Assembly: GCF_001707885.1 (NCBI RefSeq)
Contig: NZ_MASS01000016.1
Coordinates: 22,354-86,353 of the forward strand
Source: Desulfosporosinus cupriresistens
GTDB taxonomy: Bacteria > Bacillota > Desulfitobacteriia > Desulfitobacteriales > Desulfitobacteriaceae
Direction: 5' to 3'
DNA length: 64,000 nt
A model generated the notes under the pieces. The model did no database searches. It was not told the origin of the DNA and saw only the letters and a program-made list of their open reading frames with translations. The position numbers and the translations under genes are program-made. Positions 51,326 to 59,830 of the stretch are shown piece after piece (within the stretch, counting starts at the first letter, position 1; every line of letters begins with the position of its first letter).

Positions 51326-51472
51326 ACGTTTACACCTCAGCTATTGTCACAATGCATATAGATTTATTATATCTTTATTCTACATCTCTAACTATTATCC
51401 TCCTCATCAGCCAAGAAATTCTTGGAATTATTGCTAAGCCTGGGCGAAAGCGGTAGCCTTAATTGCCAAAAA

Positions 51473-51517
51473 GGGTTATAACAAACTGGAGTAAGTTTGT
51501 TATAACCCCTTTTTTTG
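51473..51517 (+). terminator. Bidirectional terminator-like hairpin
   Basis: GGGTTATAACAAACT (51473-51487) and AGTTTGTTATAACCC (51494-51508) form a 15-bp stem, with a T run after it on the plus strand and an A run before it. No plus-strand gene ends before it, so it may shield the DUF1638 gene, or end an antisense or small RNA transcript from 51326-51472. Confidence 0.7.
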
Positions 51518-51595
51518 TAAAGAATTTAACATATTTTTTTGTCAATAAGATATAGACTTAACTTGTACATTACATCATATGAGGAGGTGGTATGA

Positions 51596-52168
51596 TTGGA
51601 AAAAGTGTTTGTCGGCTGTTCGATGCTTGAGAATGAAATTGAACAAGTGATGAAGAAAATGGGTTTACAAAACAAGATAGTTTTTATAGATGCCGCACTG
51701 CATGTTAATTTAGATCGCTTAGAAGAGGCTGTCCGTCGAAGACTCGATGAAACTAGCCACATTGGTAAGCCTATTATTCTGGTAGGGAATAAATGTCACC
51801 CTGACATGGAATTGATTTCTCAAGAATACGATGGGCAAATTGTATCAAGGTGTAATTGTTTAGATCTACTTCTTGGAGATAAGATGAAAGAGTTAGATAA
51901 GGAATCCAATATTTTCTATATCACGAGCGGCTGGTTAGAGAAATGGAAAGAGATTTTCATAACCGGGCTAGGTTGGGATGAGATTGATGGCAGGCAAAAC
52001 TTTGGTTTCTATGACAAAATACTATTGCTTGACTTGGGAACCCCTATTGACGACATGGATATGTTAGAATTCTTTGAATTTACCCAAGTACCTATCGAAC
52101 TGTACCCAATCTCCTTAGATAATCTAGAAATGGAACTTAAAAAACTTCTTAATATTGAATCCACCTAA
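51596..52168 (+). CDS. DUF1638 family protein
   Basis: A 190-residue soluble protein that fits DUF1638 by its overall pattern: VFVGCSMLENEIEQVMKK, IDAALHVNLDRLEEAVRRRL, PIILVGNKCHPDMELI, RCNCLDLLLGDKMKEL and FYITSGWLEKWKEIF. The conserved Cys (GCSM, KCHPD, RCNC) suggest metal or corrinoid chemistry; members often lie near corrinoid-dependent methyltransferases, but none is adjacent here. Start TTG 51596 lies five bases after AGGAGGTGG. Followed by a small cysteine peptide gene. Confidence 0.75.
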   Translation: MEKVFVGCSMLENEIEQVMKKMGLQNKIVFIDAALHVNLDRLEEAVRRRLDETSHIGKPIILVGNKCHPDMELISQEYDGQIVSRCNCLDLLLGDKMKELDKESNIFYITSGWLEKWKEIFITGLGWDEIDGRQNFGFYDKILLLDLGTPIDDMDMLEFFEFTQVPIELYPISLDNLEMELKKLLNIEST

Positions 52169-52268
52169 ATTCGAACTGCTATCCACGTAAAATTTATTAC
52201 GTCCTAAAGACGGGGGCTGACTCAGTCTTTAGAATAGGCAATTATGGGATACGAAGGAGGTGAAAATA

Positions 52269-52406
52269 ATGTTTGACGCTACTAAAAAAGATACTGCAAT
52301 TGCTGCTTTGGCTGAACTCTGTCTTAAATGTGGAGATAAACATTCGGATGAATGTTTCCTTGCCAAAGCAGTCGCTGCCGCAAAAGCAATTCCGACTGCA
52401 GAATAA
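52269..52406 (+). CDS. 45-residue CxxC peptide
   Basis: ATG 52269 follows GAAGGAGGTG at six bases, an excellent ribosome binding site. Product: MFDATKKDTAIAALAELC, then LKCGDKHSDECFLAKAV and an Ala-rich helix AAAKAIPTAE. Cysteines C18, C21 and C29 could bind a metal. A terminator follows at 52444-52483. No family recognised; it lies 100 bases after the DUF1638 gene and may be transcribed with it. Confidence 0.6.
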   Translation: MFDATKKDTAIAALAELCLKCGDKHSDECFLAKAVAAAKAIPTAE

Positions 52407-52443
52407 TGAATCATTTTTGATATTACATGCTTATCGCTATTTG

Positions 52444-52483
52444 AAAGGCTCATAACCAGTTAAGTCTGGTTATGAGCCTTTTT
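52444..52483 (+). terminator. Terminator between the CxxC peptide gene and the glycogen operon
   Basis: AAAGGCTCATAACCAG pairs with CTGGTTATGAGCCTTT around TTAAGT, followed by extra T on the plus strand. The minus-strand side also ends in CCTTTC, so it may also stop the glycogen operon. Confidence 0.85.
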
Positions 52484-52518
52484 CCATGTGATCCTTCATA
52501 AAGAATAATGTCCGACGA

Positions 52519-55500
52519 TTATCTCTTTGTTTTCTCCGCTTGAGTACGAAGCCAACTTTTTATTTCATCCGTCACTAGATTTTTATCTAATTGCCACTGC
52601 CAGTTTCCATTGACCGTCCCTGGGATATTCATTCTGGCTTTCTCGTCTAATCCCAAAATATCTTGCATTGGTGTGATTACCCACACTGCTTGGCTCAAAT
52701 AGACTTCCTCTATCAATTTGCGACACGCTTGTTTGTTCCTTTCTGCAAGGTCTACACCGCTGCTGAGCAAGGCCCCTCCTTCCACCTCATGATTTTTTTC
52801 ATACCAACCCAGCAAAGTATTGTTATCATGAGTTCCAGTATAATAGACAAAATTAGTTTCATGCTCCATCGAGATCTTTTCTAGAGGCGTGAACTGAAGG
52901 ACCTTTATTCCAGGAAAACCAAAAATCTGTTTCAGACAATTGACTTCCGTAGTTATAACTCCTAAATCTTCAACAATTAGTGGGCATTTCTCAAATGTCT
53001 CCACCAGGCTTTCAAAAAATCGTTTCCCCGGTCCTTTCATCCAACGCCCCTTTTCTGCTGTTTCTTCTTGGGCATCAACCTCCCAATAGGCTTCAAAACC
53101 TCGGAAATGATCCAGACGAAGGTAATCAAACAGTTCTAACCCGAATTGTATTCGCTTTTTCCACCAATCATACTGAGTAACGTGCATAGCATCCCAGTCA
53201 TAGACAGGATTTCCCCATAACTGGCCGGTCTTACTAAAATAGTCAGGCGGTACGCCTACCGTTTTAGCAGGTCTTCCACACTCATCCAACACAAATAAAC
53301 TGCGGTTCACCCATACATCACAGCTATCGGCAGCAACAAAATGAGGTATATCGCCAATAAGTTGAACACCTTTTGCTTTGGCGTAAGTTTTTAAATTATC
53401 CCATTGAACGTAAAAGGTATATTGTAAGAATTGAATAAAACCCATTTCTTCTAGCAGTTGCAAAGAATACTTAGACAACTCATCTTTCCCACGTCCAGCA
53501 ATTCCTGGTTCCCAGTCATACCATGGAATATTTCCGAAATGAGTCTTTAAGGCCCGGAAGAGAACATAATCATCAAGCCATTCTTTGGTTTTAGATTTAA
53601 AGCGCAAATAGTTTTCCAATGAACGATAGCTGGACTTCTCAGAACCAGATGATCCTGTGGAGGTTGACTCCAGTTGAGTCTTAAATTGCCGATAGGCTTC
53701 ATTGAGCAATTCAAGTTTCAGCTCTTTAAAAGCTAGGGACAAGAGACTTTTTCGAAGGCCCAAACTCTTAATATGTTCGTATTTTTGACGGGTCCCTGCA
53801 AAACTTAAAAGTCCTTCCTTGATCAAGTGATCGAGACTGATAAACATTGGGTTTCCGGCAAACACTGACTCACTTTGGTAGGGACAATCTCCCACTCCTG
53901 CAGGATTCAAAGGCAACATCTGCCATAAAGATTGCTTGGAGTCCACTAAAAAATCAACAAACTCATACGCTTCATTCCCGAAATCTCCCAGACCCCAAGA
54001 AGAGGGCAAAGAACTAATGTGCAATAAAACACCGCACAAACGGTGAAGTTGCAAATTATTAGGCAAGGCAGTTCTATTCAATAAAGCTCGTCCACATAGG
54101 GAGTTGATTGGCAAAGCATTTAACATTTCCGGAGCCAGCTTTTCTCCGTTAATTAAGTCAATCACAAAATTGGAAGGGGTCAGCTCTATCTCGAGATTCA
54201 CTATTTTTGTATCCTCGGAATGACGATTGATAAGGATTATTATTTCTTCCTCGTTCCCTACCCGCCTAAAGCCATAAACATCCGGTTCATAGAAAAACGA
54301 CCCAAAATCACCTGTCTGTAAAACTTCATATTCAGCGTGCAGGCGTAGGATTCGTCTATACCAATCCAAGATTTCTTGGTCTTCCTTACCCCAGGGATAG
54401 GTTCCCCGGTTATAAGGGTCAGGATACCCTTCTAAGCCTGCTTCATCACCATAATAGATACAAGGAACTCCGGGAAAGGTCATTTGCACCAAACTTAAAA
54501 TTTTGAGCCGTTGCACAGCCAATTTTCGGGCGAAATTAGAAAGTTTAAAGCGCCGCTGCTCAGTAACTGACAAACTCTGTTCTTGCGGAGCAGCTCCTAA
54601 AAGAGTCAAGATTCGTGTCGTATCATGACTTCCGATAAGGTTCATGGCCGCATAAAAATTCTCGCGGGGATAATTTTCATACAAACTCATAACTTTTTGA
54701 TGAAGGAGACAGGAATCACTTTGTCCGAGAATAAAGTGCAGGAAGCTGGCGCGGAAAGGATAGTTCATCGTCGCATCCAGTTCATTTCCTAAAAAGTATT
54801 CGCGTAGTTTAGCATAGCTTATTTTATTCGAAGCGTCTTCCCATACTTCCCCGATCAGAACTGCATTGGGGCAAATACTTTTAATCGCTTGCCGAAGTTC
54901 CTGAATAAACTGGTCTGGAAGCTCATCAGCAACATCTAACCGCCACCCAGCAACTCCCATGTTTAGCCACTTATTAATAACACTTTCCTCTGAACCATAA
55001 ATAAACTGTCGGTAAGAAGGGTTCATTTCATTGACCTCAGGTAGGGAATCGACACCCCACCAAGATTGATACTCTTGATGATCTGGTTTAAACTTATACC
55101 AATTATAATAGGGAGAGTCAATCGATTGATATGCCCCTAAGCTTGGATAATTGCCATATTTATTAAAATAGACACTGTCACTCCCGGTATGACTGAAGAC
55201 ACCATCTAGGATAATTGAGATCCCATAGTGTCGTGCTGTGTCGATCAGTTGTTTAAAGACGCCATCATCTCCGTACATGGGATCAATCCGGTGATAATCG
55301 GCCGTGTCATACTTATGATTACTCGAGGCTTCAAAAATAGGATTAAAATAGAGTATGCTTATGCCTAATTCTTTAAAGTAGGGCAGTTTTTCCAGGACTC
55401 CTTGCAGGGTTCCCCCGAAAAAATCCCAATCAGTCACTCGACCCAGCTCGTCCTTAATATAGATCGGCGGATCGGACCAATTAGCATGCAAAAGGGCATT

Positions 55501-55983
55501 TTTTCGTGGATAGATAGTGAACTTGTTATCCTGAGCGCAATAAAACCGGTCGACAAAGATTTGATACATCGTTCCTCGTTTATACCACTTAGGCACCTCA
55601 AGGGGCTTAAAAACTGTAATTTGATACGAAGGAGGTTCTTGCTCCCAGAGTTGTCCTGCACCGCCCAGTCTTTCCGGGTTATTTCCATACAGATAAGTTT
55701 GCTCTCCTAAGCGAATCTCAAAATAGTACCAGATCAGCCCGGGGTTATTAGGTACTTTGTATTCAACCTCGAATAGTCTCTTATCCTCGATAAGTGTAGC
55801 CGTTTGATTCATGGAAATAGGGATTTCCCGGTCTGTTTCCCAAAGGCGAAGAACGCAGGTTTCAATTGGGACTGTCGAAAAAGTCTTTAAGCGGAAGGTT
55901 ATCCGCTGTCCACACATGACCGCACCAAACGGTTCACGGTACAATAAATCGTGAGAATTATGATACGCATTGAACACTATCAT
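52519..55983 (-). CDS. Fusion of GH13 alpha-glucan hydrolase (neopullulanase/amylopullulanase-like) and GH77 4-alpha-glucanotransferase
   Basis: A 1154-residue two-enzyme protein. About residues 1-120 form an N-terminal beta domain; residues about 130-620 form the GH13 barrel with GTMYQIFVDRFY, the Asp/Glu catalytic elements GWRLDVADEL and LIGEVWEDASN, and LIGSHDTTRIL. From about residue 650 to the end lies a MalQ-like part: CGVLLHISSLPSSWGLGDFG, PLNPAGVGDCPYQSESVFAG, IGDIPHFVAADSCDVW, FDYLRLDHFRGFEAYWEV, LIVEDLGVITTEV and YTGTHDNNTLLGWYE. It should cut alpha-1,4 or alpha-1,6 glucans and rearrange the pieces. The start overlaps the glgA stop. No signal peptide, so cytosolic glycogen turnover is likely. 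Confidence 0.9.
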   Translation of the reverse strand: MIVFNAYHNSHDLLYREPFGAVMCGQRITFRLKTFSTVPIETCVLRLWETDREIPISMNQTATLIEDKRLFEVEYKVPNNPGLIWYYFEIRLGEQTYLYGNNPERLGGAGQLWEQEPPSYQITVFKPLEVPKWYKRGTMYQIFVDRFYCAQDNKFTIYPRKNALLHANWSDPPIYIKDELGRVTDWDFFGGTLQGVLEKLPYFKELGISILYFNPIFEASSNHKYDTADYHRIDPMYGDDGVFKQLIDTARHYGISIILDGVFSHTGSDSVYFNKYGNYPSLGAYQSIDSPYYNWYKFKPDHQEYQSWWGVDSLPEVNEMNPSYRQFIYGSEESVINKWLNMGVAGWRLDVADELPDQFIQELRQAIKSICPNAVLIGEVWEDASNKISYAKLREYFLGNELDATMNYPFRASFLHFILGQSDSCLLHQKVMSLYENYPRENFYAAMNLIGSHDTTRILTLLGAAPQEQSLSVTEQRRFKLSNFARKLAVQRLKILSLVQMTFPGVPCIYYGDEAGLEGYPDPYNRGTYPWGKEDQEILDWYRRILRLHAEYEVLQTGDFGSFFYEPDVYGFRRVGNEEEIIILINRHSEDTKIVNLEIELTPSNFVIDLINGEKLAPEMLNALPINSLCGRALLNRTALPNNLQLHRLCGVLLHISSLPSSWGLGDFGNEAYEFVDFLVDSKQSLWQMLPLNPAGVGDCPYQSESVFAGNPMFISLDHLIKEGLLSFAGTRQKYEHIKSLGLRKSLLSLAFKELKLELLNEAYRQFKTQLESTSTGSSGSEKSSYRSLENYLRFKSKTKEWLDDYVLFRALKTHFGNIPWYDWEPGIAGRGKDELSKYSLQLLEEMGFIQFLQYTFYVQWDNLKTYAKAKGVQLIGDIPHFVAADSCDVWVNRSLFVLDECGRPAKTVGVPPDYFSKTGQLWGNPVYDWDAMHVTQYDWWKKRIQFGLELFDYLRLDHFRGFEAYWEVDAQEETAEKGRWMKGPGKRFFESLVETFEKCPLIVEDLGVITTEVNCLKQIFGFPGIKVLQFTPLEKISMEHETNFVYYTGTHDNNTLLGWYEKNHEVEGGALLSSGVDLAERNKQACRKLIEEVYLSQAVWVITPMQDILGLDEKARMNIPGTVNGNWQWQLDKNLVTDEIKSWLRTQAEKTKR

Positions 55984-57410
55984 AATAATGATTCATAGAT
56001 TTCGATGTAAGCATTGGCGGATCTGTCCCAACCGAAATCGCTTGTTAAGGCATTCTGACGTAAATTGTTCCATACTAGTTGGTCTTCTTGATATAATTTC
56101 AAGGCATGCTGTACTGTAAATAATAATTCATGAGCATTATAATTTAGAAAACTAAATCCGTTTCCAGTGCCATTTAGTTCATTATAGGGCATAACTGTGT
56201 CCTTTAATCCTCCGGTTTCTCGAACAATTGGAATCGTTCCATAGCGCATAGCGATCATCTGAGAAATCCCACAGGGTTCAAAACGGGAAGGCATTAGAAA
56301 CATGTCTGCTCCTGCATATATTTGATGCGCCAATTCATCTGAAAACTCTAATCTTATCGCCAGCTTCTCAGGATATTTTGAGGCGAAATAGCGTAACATT
56401 CTTTCATATTGAATTTCTCCCGTGCCGAGGATAACGATCTGAACATCTAGCTCGAGTATTTCTTCTATAACGTAGGCCAAGAGATCCAGACCTTTCTGAT
56501 CTACGAGTCGAGATACCATCCCAATTATTGCGCTATCACCGAGAACCGGTAGTCCAAAAATACTCTGTAAGTGCTTTTTATTTTCCGCTTTGGCCAGCGG
56601 AAAATTGTTGTATGGCATGACAAGATAGGGGTCCTTATAGGGATCATAGACTTGATAGTCAATACCATTTAAGATACCCATCAAAAATTCGCTTCTCTTT
56701 CTTAAAAGCCCATCGAGGTTTTCCCCATAATAAGAATTTTGGATTTCCTGAGCATAAGTCGGACTCACTGTCGTAATTCGATCTGCATATATCAGCGCTG
56801 CCTTCATAAAATTAATTGCGCCATGAAATTCTAAGGCATCTTCCCTAAAGTACTCCATCCCGAGCCCGACAATGTCCCCAAGAACTTCCTTCGGGAAAAT
56901 TCCCTGATATTTAAGGTTGTGAATCGTAAATACTGTTTTTATCGGGTAATAAAGGGGCTCTCGGTTATAAAATTCTTTGAGCATGAGGGGGATTAAAGCA
57001 GTATGCCAATCATGACAATGGATGATATCAGGTTTAAACCCCGGTATGTGAATTAAGCTTTCCAATGCTGCTCGGGAAAAAAACGCGAATCGCTCTGCGT
57101 CATCATATTCCCCATAAACTCGTGGTCGCGAAAAGTAATACTCGTTATCGATAAAATAATAATGAACCCCTTGGTAAACAATTTCATCTAAACCGCAATA
57201 TTGTTTGCGCCAAGCGACTTGGACATCAAAATGGGCCAGGTGTTTAAACTCTCTGCGAAAATGTTCGGCAATGATGCTATATTTCGGCATAATAACTCGG
57301 ACATCAACACCCTGTTTATGCAAAAAGGTTGGTAATGAGCCCCCTACTTCCCCCAGACCTCCTGTTTTAACGAAAGGATCTGCTTCTGTAATCATAAAGA
57401 CAATTTTCAT
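55980..57410 (-). CDS. glgA: Glycogen synthase (ADP-glucose)
   Basis: A 476-residue GT5 enzyme that adds glucose from ADP-glucose to glycogen. The N-terminal KTGGLGEVGGSLP holds the ADP-glucose-binding KxGGL motif; HCHDWHTALIPLMLK, YADRITTVSPTYAQEI, GILNGIDYQVYDP, VSRLVDQKGLDLLAY and the C-terminal EPCGISQMIAMRYGTIPIVRETGGL follow. Length is standard. ATG 57410 follows AAAGGTGGGAG. In operon with glgC, glgD and glgP. Confidence 0.95.
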   Translation of the reverse strand: MKIVFMITEADPFVKTGGLGEVGGSLPTFLHKQGVDVRVIMPKYSIIAEHFRREFKHLAHFDVQVAWRKQYCGLDEIVYQGVHYYFIDNEYYFSRPRVYGEYDDAERFAFFSRAALESLIHIPGFKPDIIHCHDWHTALIPLMLKEFYNREPLYYPIKTVFTIHNLKYQGIFPKEVLGDIVGLGMEYFREDALEFHGAINFMKAALIYADRITTVSPTYAQEIQNSYYGENLDGLLRKRSEFLMGILNGIDYQVYDPYKDPYLVMPYNNFPLAKAENKKHLQSIFGLPVLGDSAIIGMVSRLVDQKGLDLLAYVIEEILELDVQIVILGTGEIQYERMLRYFASKYPEKLAIRLEFSDELAHQIYAGADMFLMPSRFEPCGISQMIAMRYGTIPIVRETGGLKDTVMPYNELNGTGNGFSFLNYNAHELLFTVQHALKLYQEDQLVWNNLRQNALTSDFGWDRSANAYIEIYESLL

Positions 57411-57430
57411 ATGCTCCCACCTTTCAAATG

Positions 57431-58555
57431 TTAGATCACAGTTTTTTTGAGGACAACCAAAGGGTTATGCAAAGTTCCTTTTAAAATATTTTCTCCATTT
57501 ACTTTTACCGATTTATCAAGAATTGCATAGTCAGTTTGTGCATTGGCATGAATATGACATTTCGGCAGGATTATGCTATTAGTTATTTTACATCCCTGTT
57601 CTAAAATCACACCTCGGAAAATAATTGAGTTCACAACTTCCCCTGCAATAGTGCAGCCACTTGCAATTAAGGAATTGGTGACCTTGGCGTGTGCAGTGTA
57701 TTGAGTGGGTGGATTATCCTTAATTTTTGTATGGATCTGATCTACCCCCAACCATAATCTTCCGTGAACTGCTAAGTCTAATAGATCCATACTCCGATCA
57801 AAGTAATCCTTAACCTTACGAATCGTTCCAATCAACGAACAAGTAGGACTGCCGTAGATTTTAAGGATTTTCAGATTTGCAGATAGTATATCCATTAAGT
57901 CAATACATCCTATCGAGCTATACTTTTCAATAATGTCTAACAAAATCGCGCGTCGTATGATTAACATATTTACAAAATGAAATTGAACAAGACTTGTCAT
58001 TTCTTGCTCTTTCTTCTTTTGAATAGTTGATACTTTGTGATCCTTTTCCATTTCCAAAAATATCTCATCTGTCAAATCACTAGAGTTATTCATTTTTTTA
58101 TAAATCAAGGTTACGTCGGCCTGCTTGTCGTTATGAAATTCAAGTGCATTCTTAAAATTTGTATTATAGATCTGATTGCCACTACTAATGACAACATTTT
58201 CTGCAAAATCTTTGTCCAAGTACTCCATATTATTTTCCAAATCTTTAATACAAAATGTGTGATTGTTCCCTGTTAAACCATGAAAGACTCCTGGCAAAAT
58301 AAACAATCCACCATCTTTACGGTCTAGAAACCAAGCTTTACCAGCTCCCAAGTGATCAAGAAGAGGTCTATAATGGTGTGGGGTTACCAATCCAATGGTT
58401 CTTATTCCGGAGTTAACCATGCTAGATAACGCGAAATCGAGAATCCGATATCTTCCTCCGAAGGGGACAGCCGCTATTGGCCTTTCTGATGCAAGCCCTT
58501 GCAAGTTATCAGTTTCGCTATTAGCATAAATAATCCCTATAGCGTTTGACATCAT
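57431..58555 (-). CDS. glgD: Glucose-1-phosphate adenylyltransferase regulatory-type subunit
   Basis: A 374-residue nucleotidyltransferase-fold protein starting at ATG 58555 (MMSNAIGIIYANSETDNL), shortly after AAGGTGGGAG; GTG 58564 overlaps that site. RPIAAVPFGGRYRILDFALS matches the family, but the substrate loop GGxGxRL of catalytic GlgC is replaced by NSETDNLQ, as in GlgD of Firmicutes, which acts with GlgC and raises its activity. The C-terminal left-handed helix repeats (VNSIIFRGVILEQGCKITNS) are visible. Between glgC and glgA. Confidence 0.92.
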   Translation of the reverse strand: MMSNAIGIIYANSETDNLQGLASERPIAAVPFGGRYRILDFALSSMVNSGIRTIGLVTPHHYRPLLDHLGAGKAWFLDRKDGGLFILPGVFHGLTGNNHTFCIKDLENNMEYLDKDFAENVVISSGNQIYNTNFKNALEFHNDKQADVTLIYKKMNNSSDLTDEIFLEMEKDHKVSTIQKKKEQEMTSLVQFHFVNMLIIRRAILLDIIEKYSSIGCIDLMDILSANLKILKIYGSPTCSLIGTIRKVKDYFDRSMDLLDLAVHGRLWLGVDQIHTKIKDNPPTQYTAHAKVTNSLIASGCTIAGEVVNSIIFRGVILEQGCKITNSIILPKCHIHANAQTDYAILDKSVKVNGENILKGTLHNPLVVLKKTVI

Positions 58556-58586
58556 CGCTCCCACCTTTCGAAATCTCCCGAGTCAT

Positions 58587-59768
58587 TTAGACATTCTTGC
58601 CAGCTTCAATAACGGAACCTTCAGTAATTATATGATTATCTTCAACGACTGTAATTCCCTCTTGGTCCGAAGCGATATGTCCATCAGCACCGACAAAGCA
58701 GTGCCGCATAATTTCCGCATTCTCTCCAACAATTGTTTTATGGATTATTGAGCCATCGTGAACCTTTACACAAGGTAATAAGATAGAATCCCTAATCTGC
58801 ACCTCTTTTCCCACATAGACTCCAGGCGCTATGATAGAATTGCTAATCTTGCCGTGAATAATACAGCCATTACAGACGAGACTGTTCTCTATCTCCGCGG
58901 TAGAGCCCACAAAGTGTGGCGGTAAGATATCTTCATTGGAAAATATCCGAAACCTTGGATCAAAAATATTAAGGAAGTGTCCCTTTCTTAAGGACTCCAT
59001 ATTTGCTTGATAATAACTTTCAATTGTACCGACATCTCGCCAATATCCCTGAAACTCGTACGCATAGACTCGTTTCCCTTGTTTAAGCTGCTGAGGAATA
59101 ATATTTTTACCAAAGTCGTTTTGAGACTTATAATCCTCGGCATCGGCAATTAACGCTTGCTTAAGTGTTGACCAGTTAAAAACGTACACTCCCATTGAGG
59201 CAAGATTACTCTCTGGCTGAGCAGGTTTTTCTGTAAACTCTGTTATCCGTGCATCCTGATCAACGGTTAGAAGCCCGAACCGAGAAGCTTCCTCCCAAGG
59301 AACTTGAACTGTAGCAATAGTTATGTCTGAATTTTTCTCTTTGTGAAACTTTAACATCAAGGTATAATCCATTTTATAAACATGATCCCCAGAAAGAATA
59401 AGCACGTATTCCGGATCGTAAAAATCAATAAATTCGTAATTTTGGTATACGGCATTGGCTGTTCCGTTATACCAGCTTCCTTCTTTTTCACCAAGAAAAG
59501 GGGGAAGAATATGGACTCCACTATATGGATTATCTAGATCCCAAGCCGAACCTAAACCGATATAGGAATTAAGCAGAAAGGGCTTATATTGGATAAGAAC
59601 ACCAACCGTATTAACGTGTGAATTTAAGCAGTTACTCAAGGTAAAGTCAATAATTCGATACTTACCACAGAATGAAACGGCGGGTTTGGCTCTCTTTCGA
59701 GTCAGACCACCTAATCTGCTTCCTTGTCCACCTGCTAAGAGCATCGCTACACATTCTTGCTTTCTCAT
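58587..59768 (-). CDS. glgC: Glucose-1-phosphate adenylyltransferase
   Basis: Makes ADP-glucose from ATP and glucose-1-phosphate, the committed step of glycogen synthesis. The catalytic loop is [20 protein letters not shown], followed by [52 protein letters not shown] and [19 protein letters not shown]. Length 393 is normal. ATG 59768 follows AGGAGGGGAAAT. Partner of glgD downstream. Confidence 0.95.
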   Translation of the reverse strand: MRKQECVAMLLAGGQGSRLGGLTRKRAKPAVSFCGKYRIIDFTLSNCLNSHVNTVGVLIQYKPFLLNSYIGLGSAWDLDNPYSGVHILPPFLGEKEGSWYNGTANAVYQNYEFIDFYDPEYVLILSGDHVYKMDYTLMLKFHKEKNSDITIATVQVPWEEASRFGLLTVDQDARITEFTEKPAQPESNLASMGVYVFNWSTLKQALIADAEDYKSQNDFGKNIIPQQLKQGKRVYAYEFQGYWRDVGTIESYYQANMESLRKGHFLNIFDPRFRIFSNEDILPPHFVGSTAEIENSLVCNGCIIHGKISNSIIAPGVYVGKEVQIRDSILLPCVKVHDGSIIHKTIVGENAEIMRHCFVGADGHIASDQEGITVVEDNHIITEGSVIEAGKNV

Positions 59769-59830
59769 ACATATTTCCCCTCCTCTTAGTTATAAAACTG
59801 TTTTCATATTGACCCAACCTTTCCAATTAA

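Noticed and set aside
51440..51465. Resemblance of GCCTGGGC to the ZTP riboswitch core
   Set aside because: The other conserved parts of that riboswitch are not present in order, and no purine-biosynthesis gene follows.
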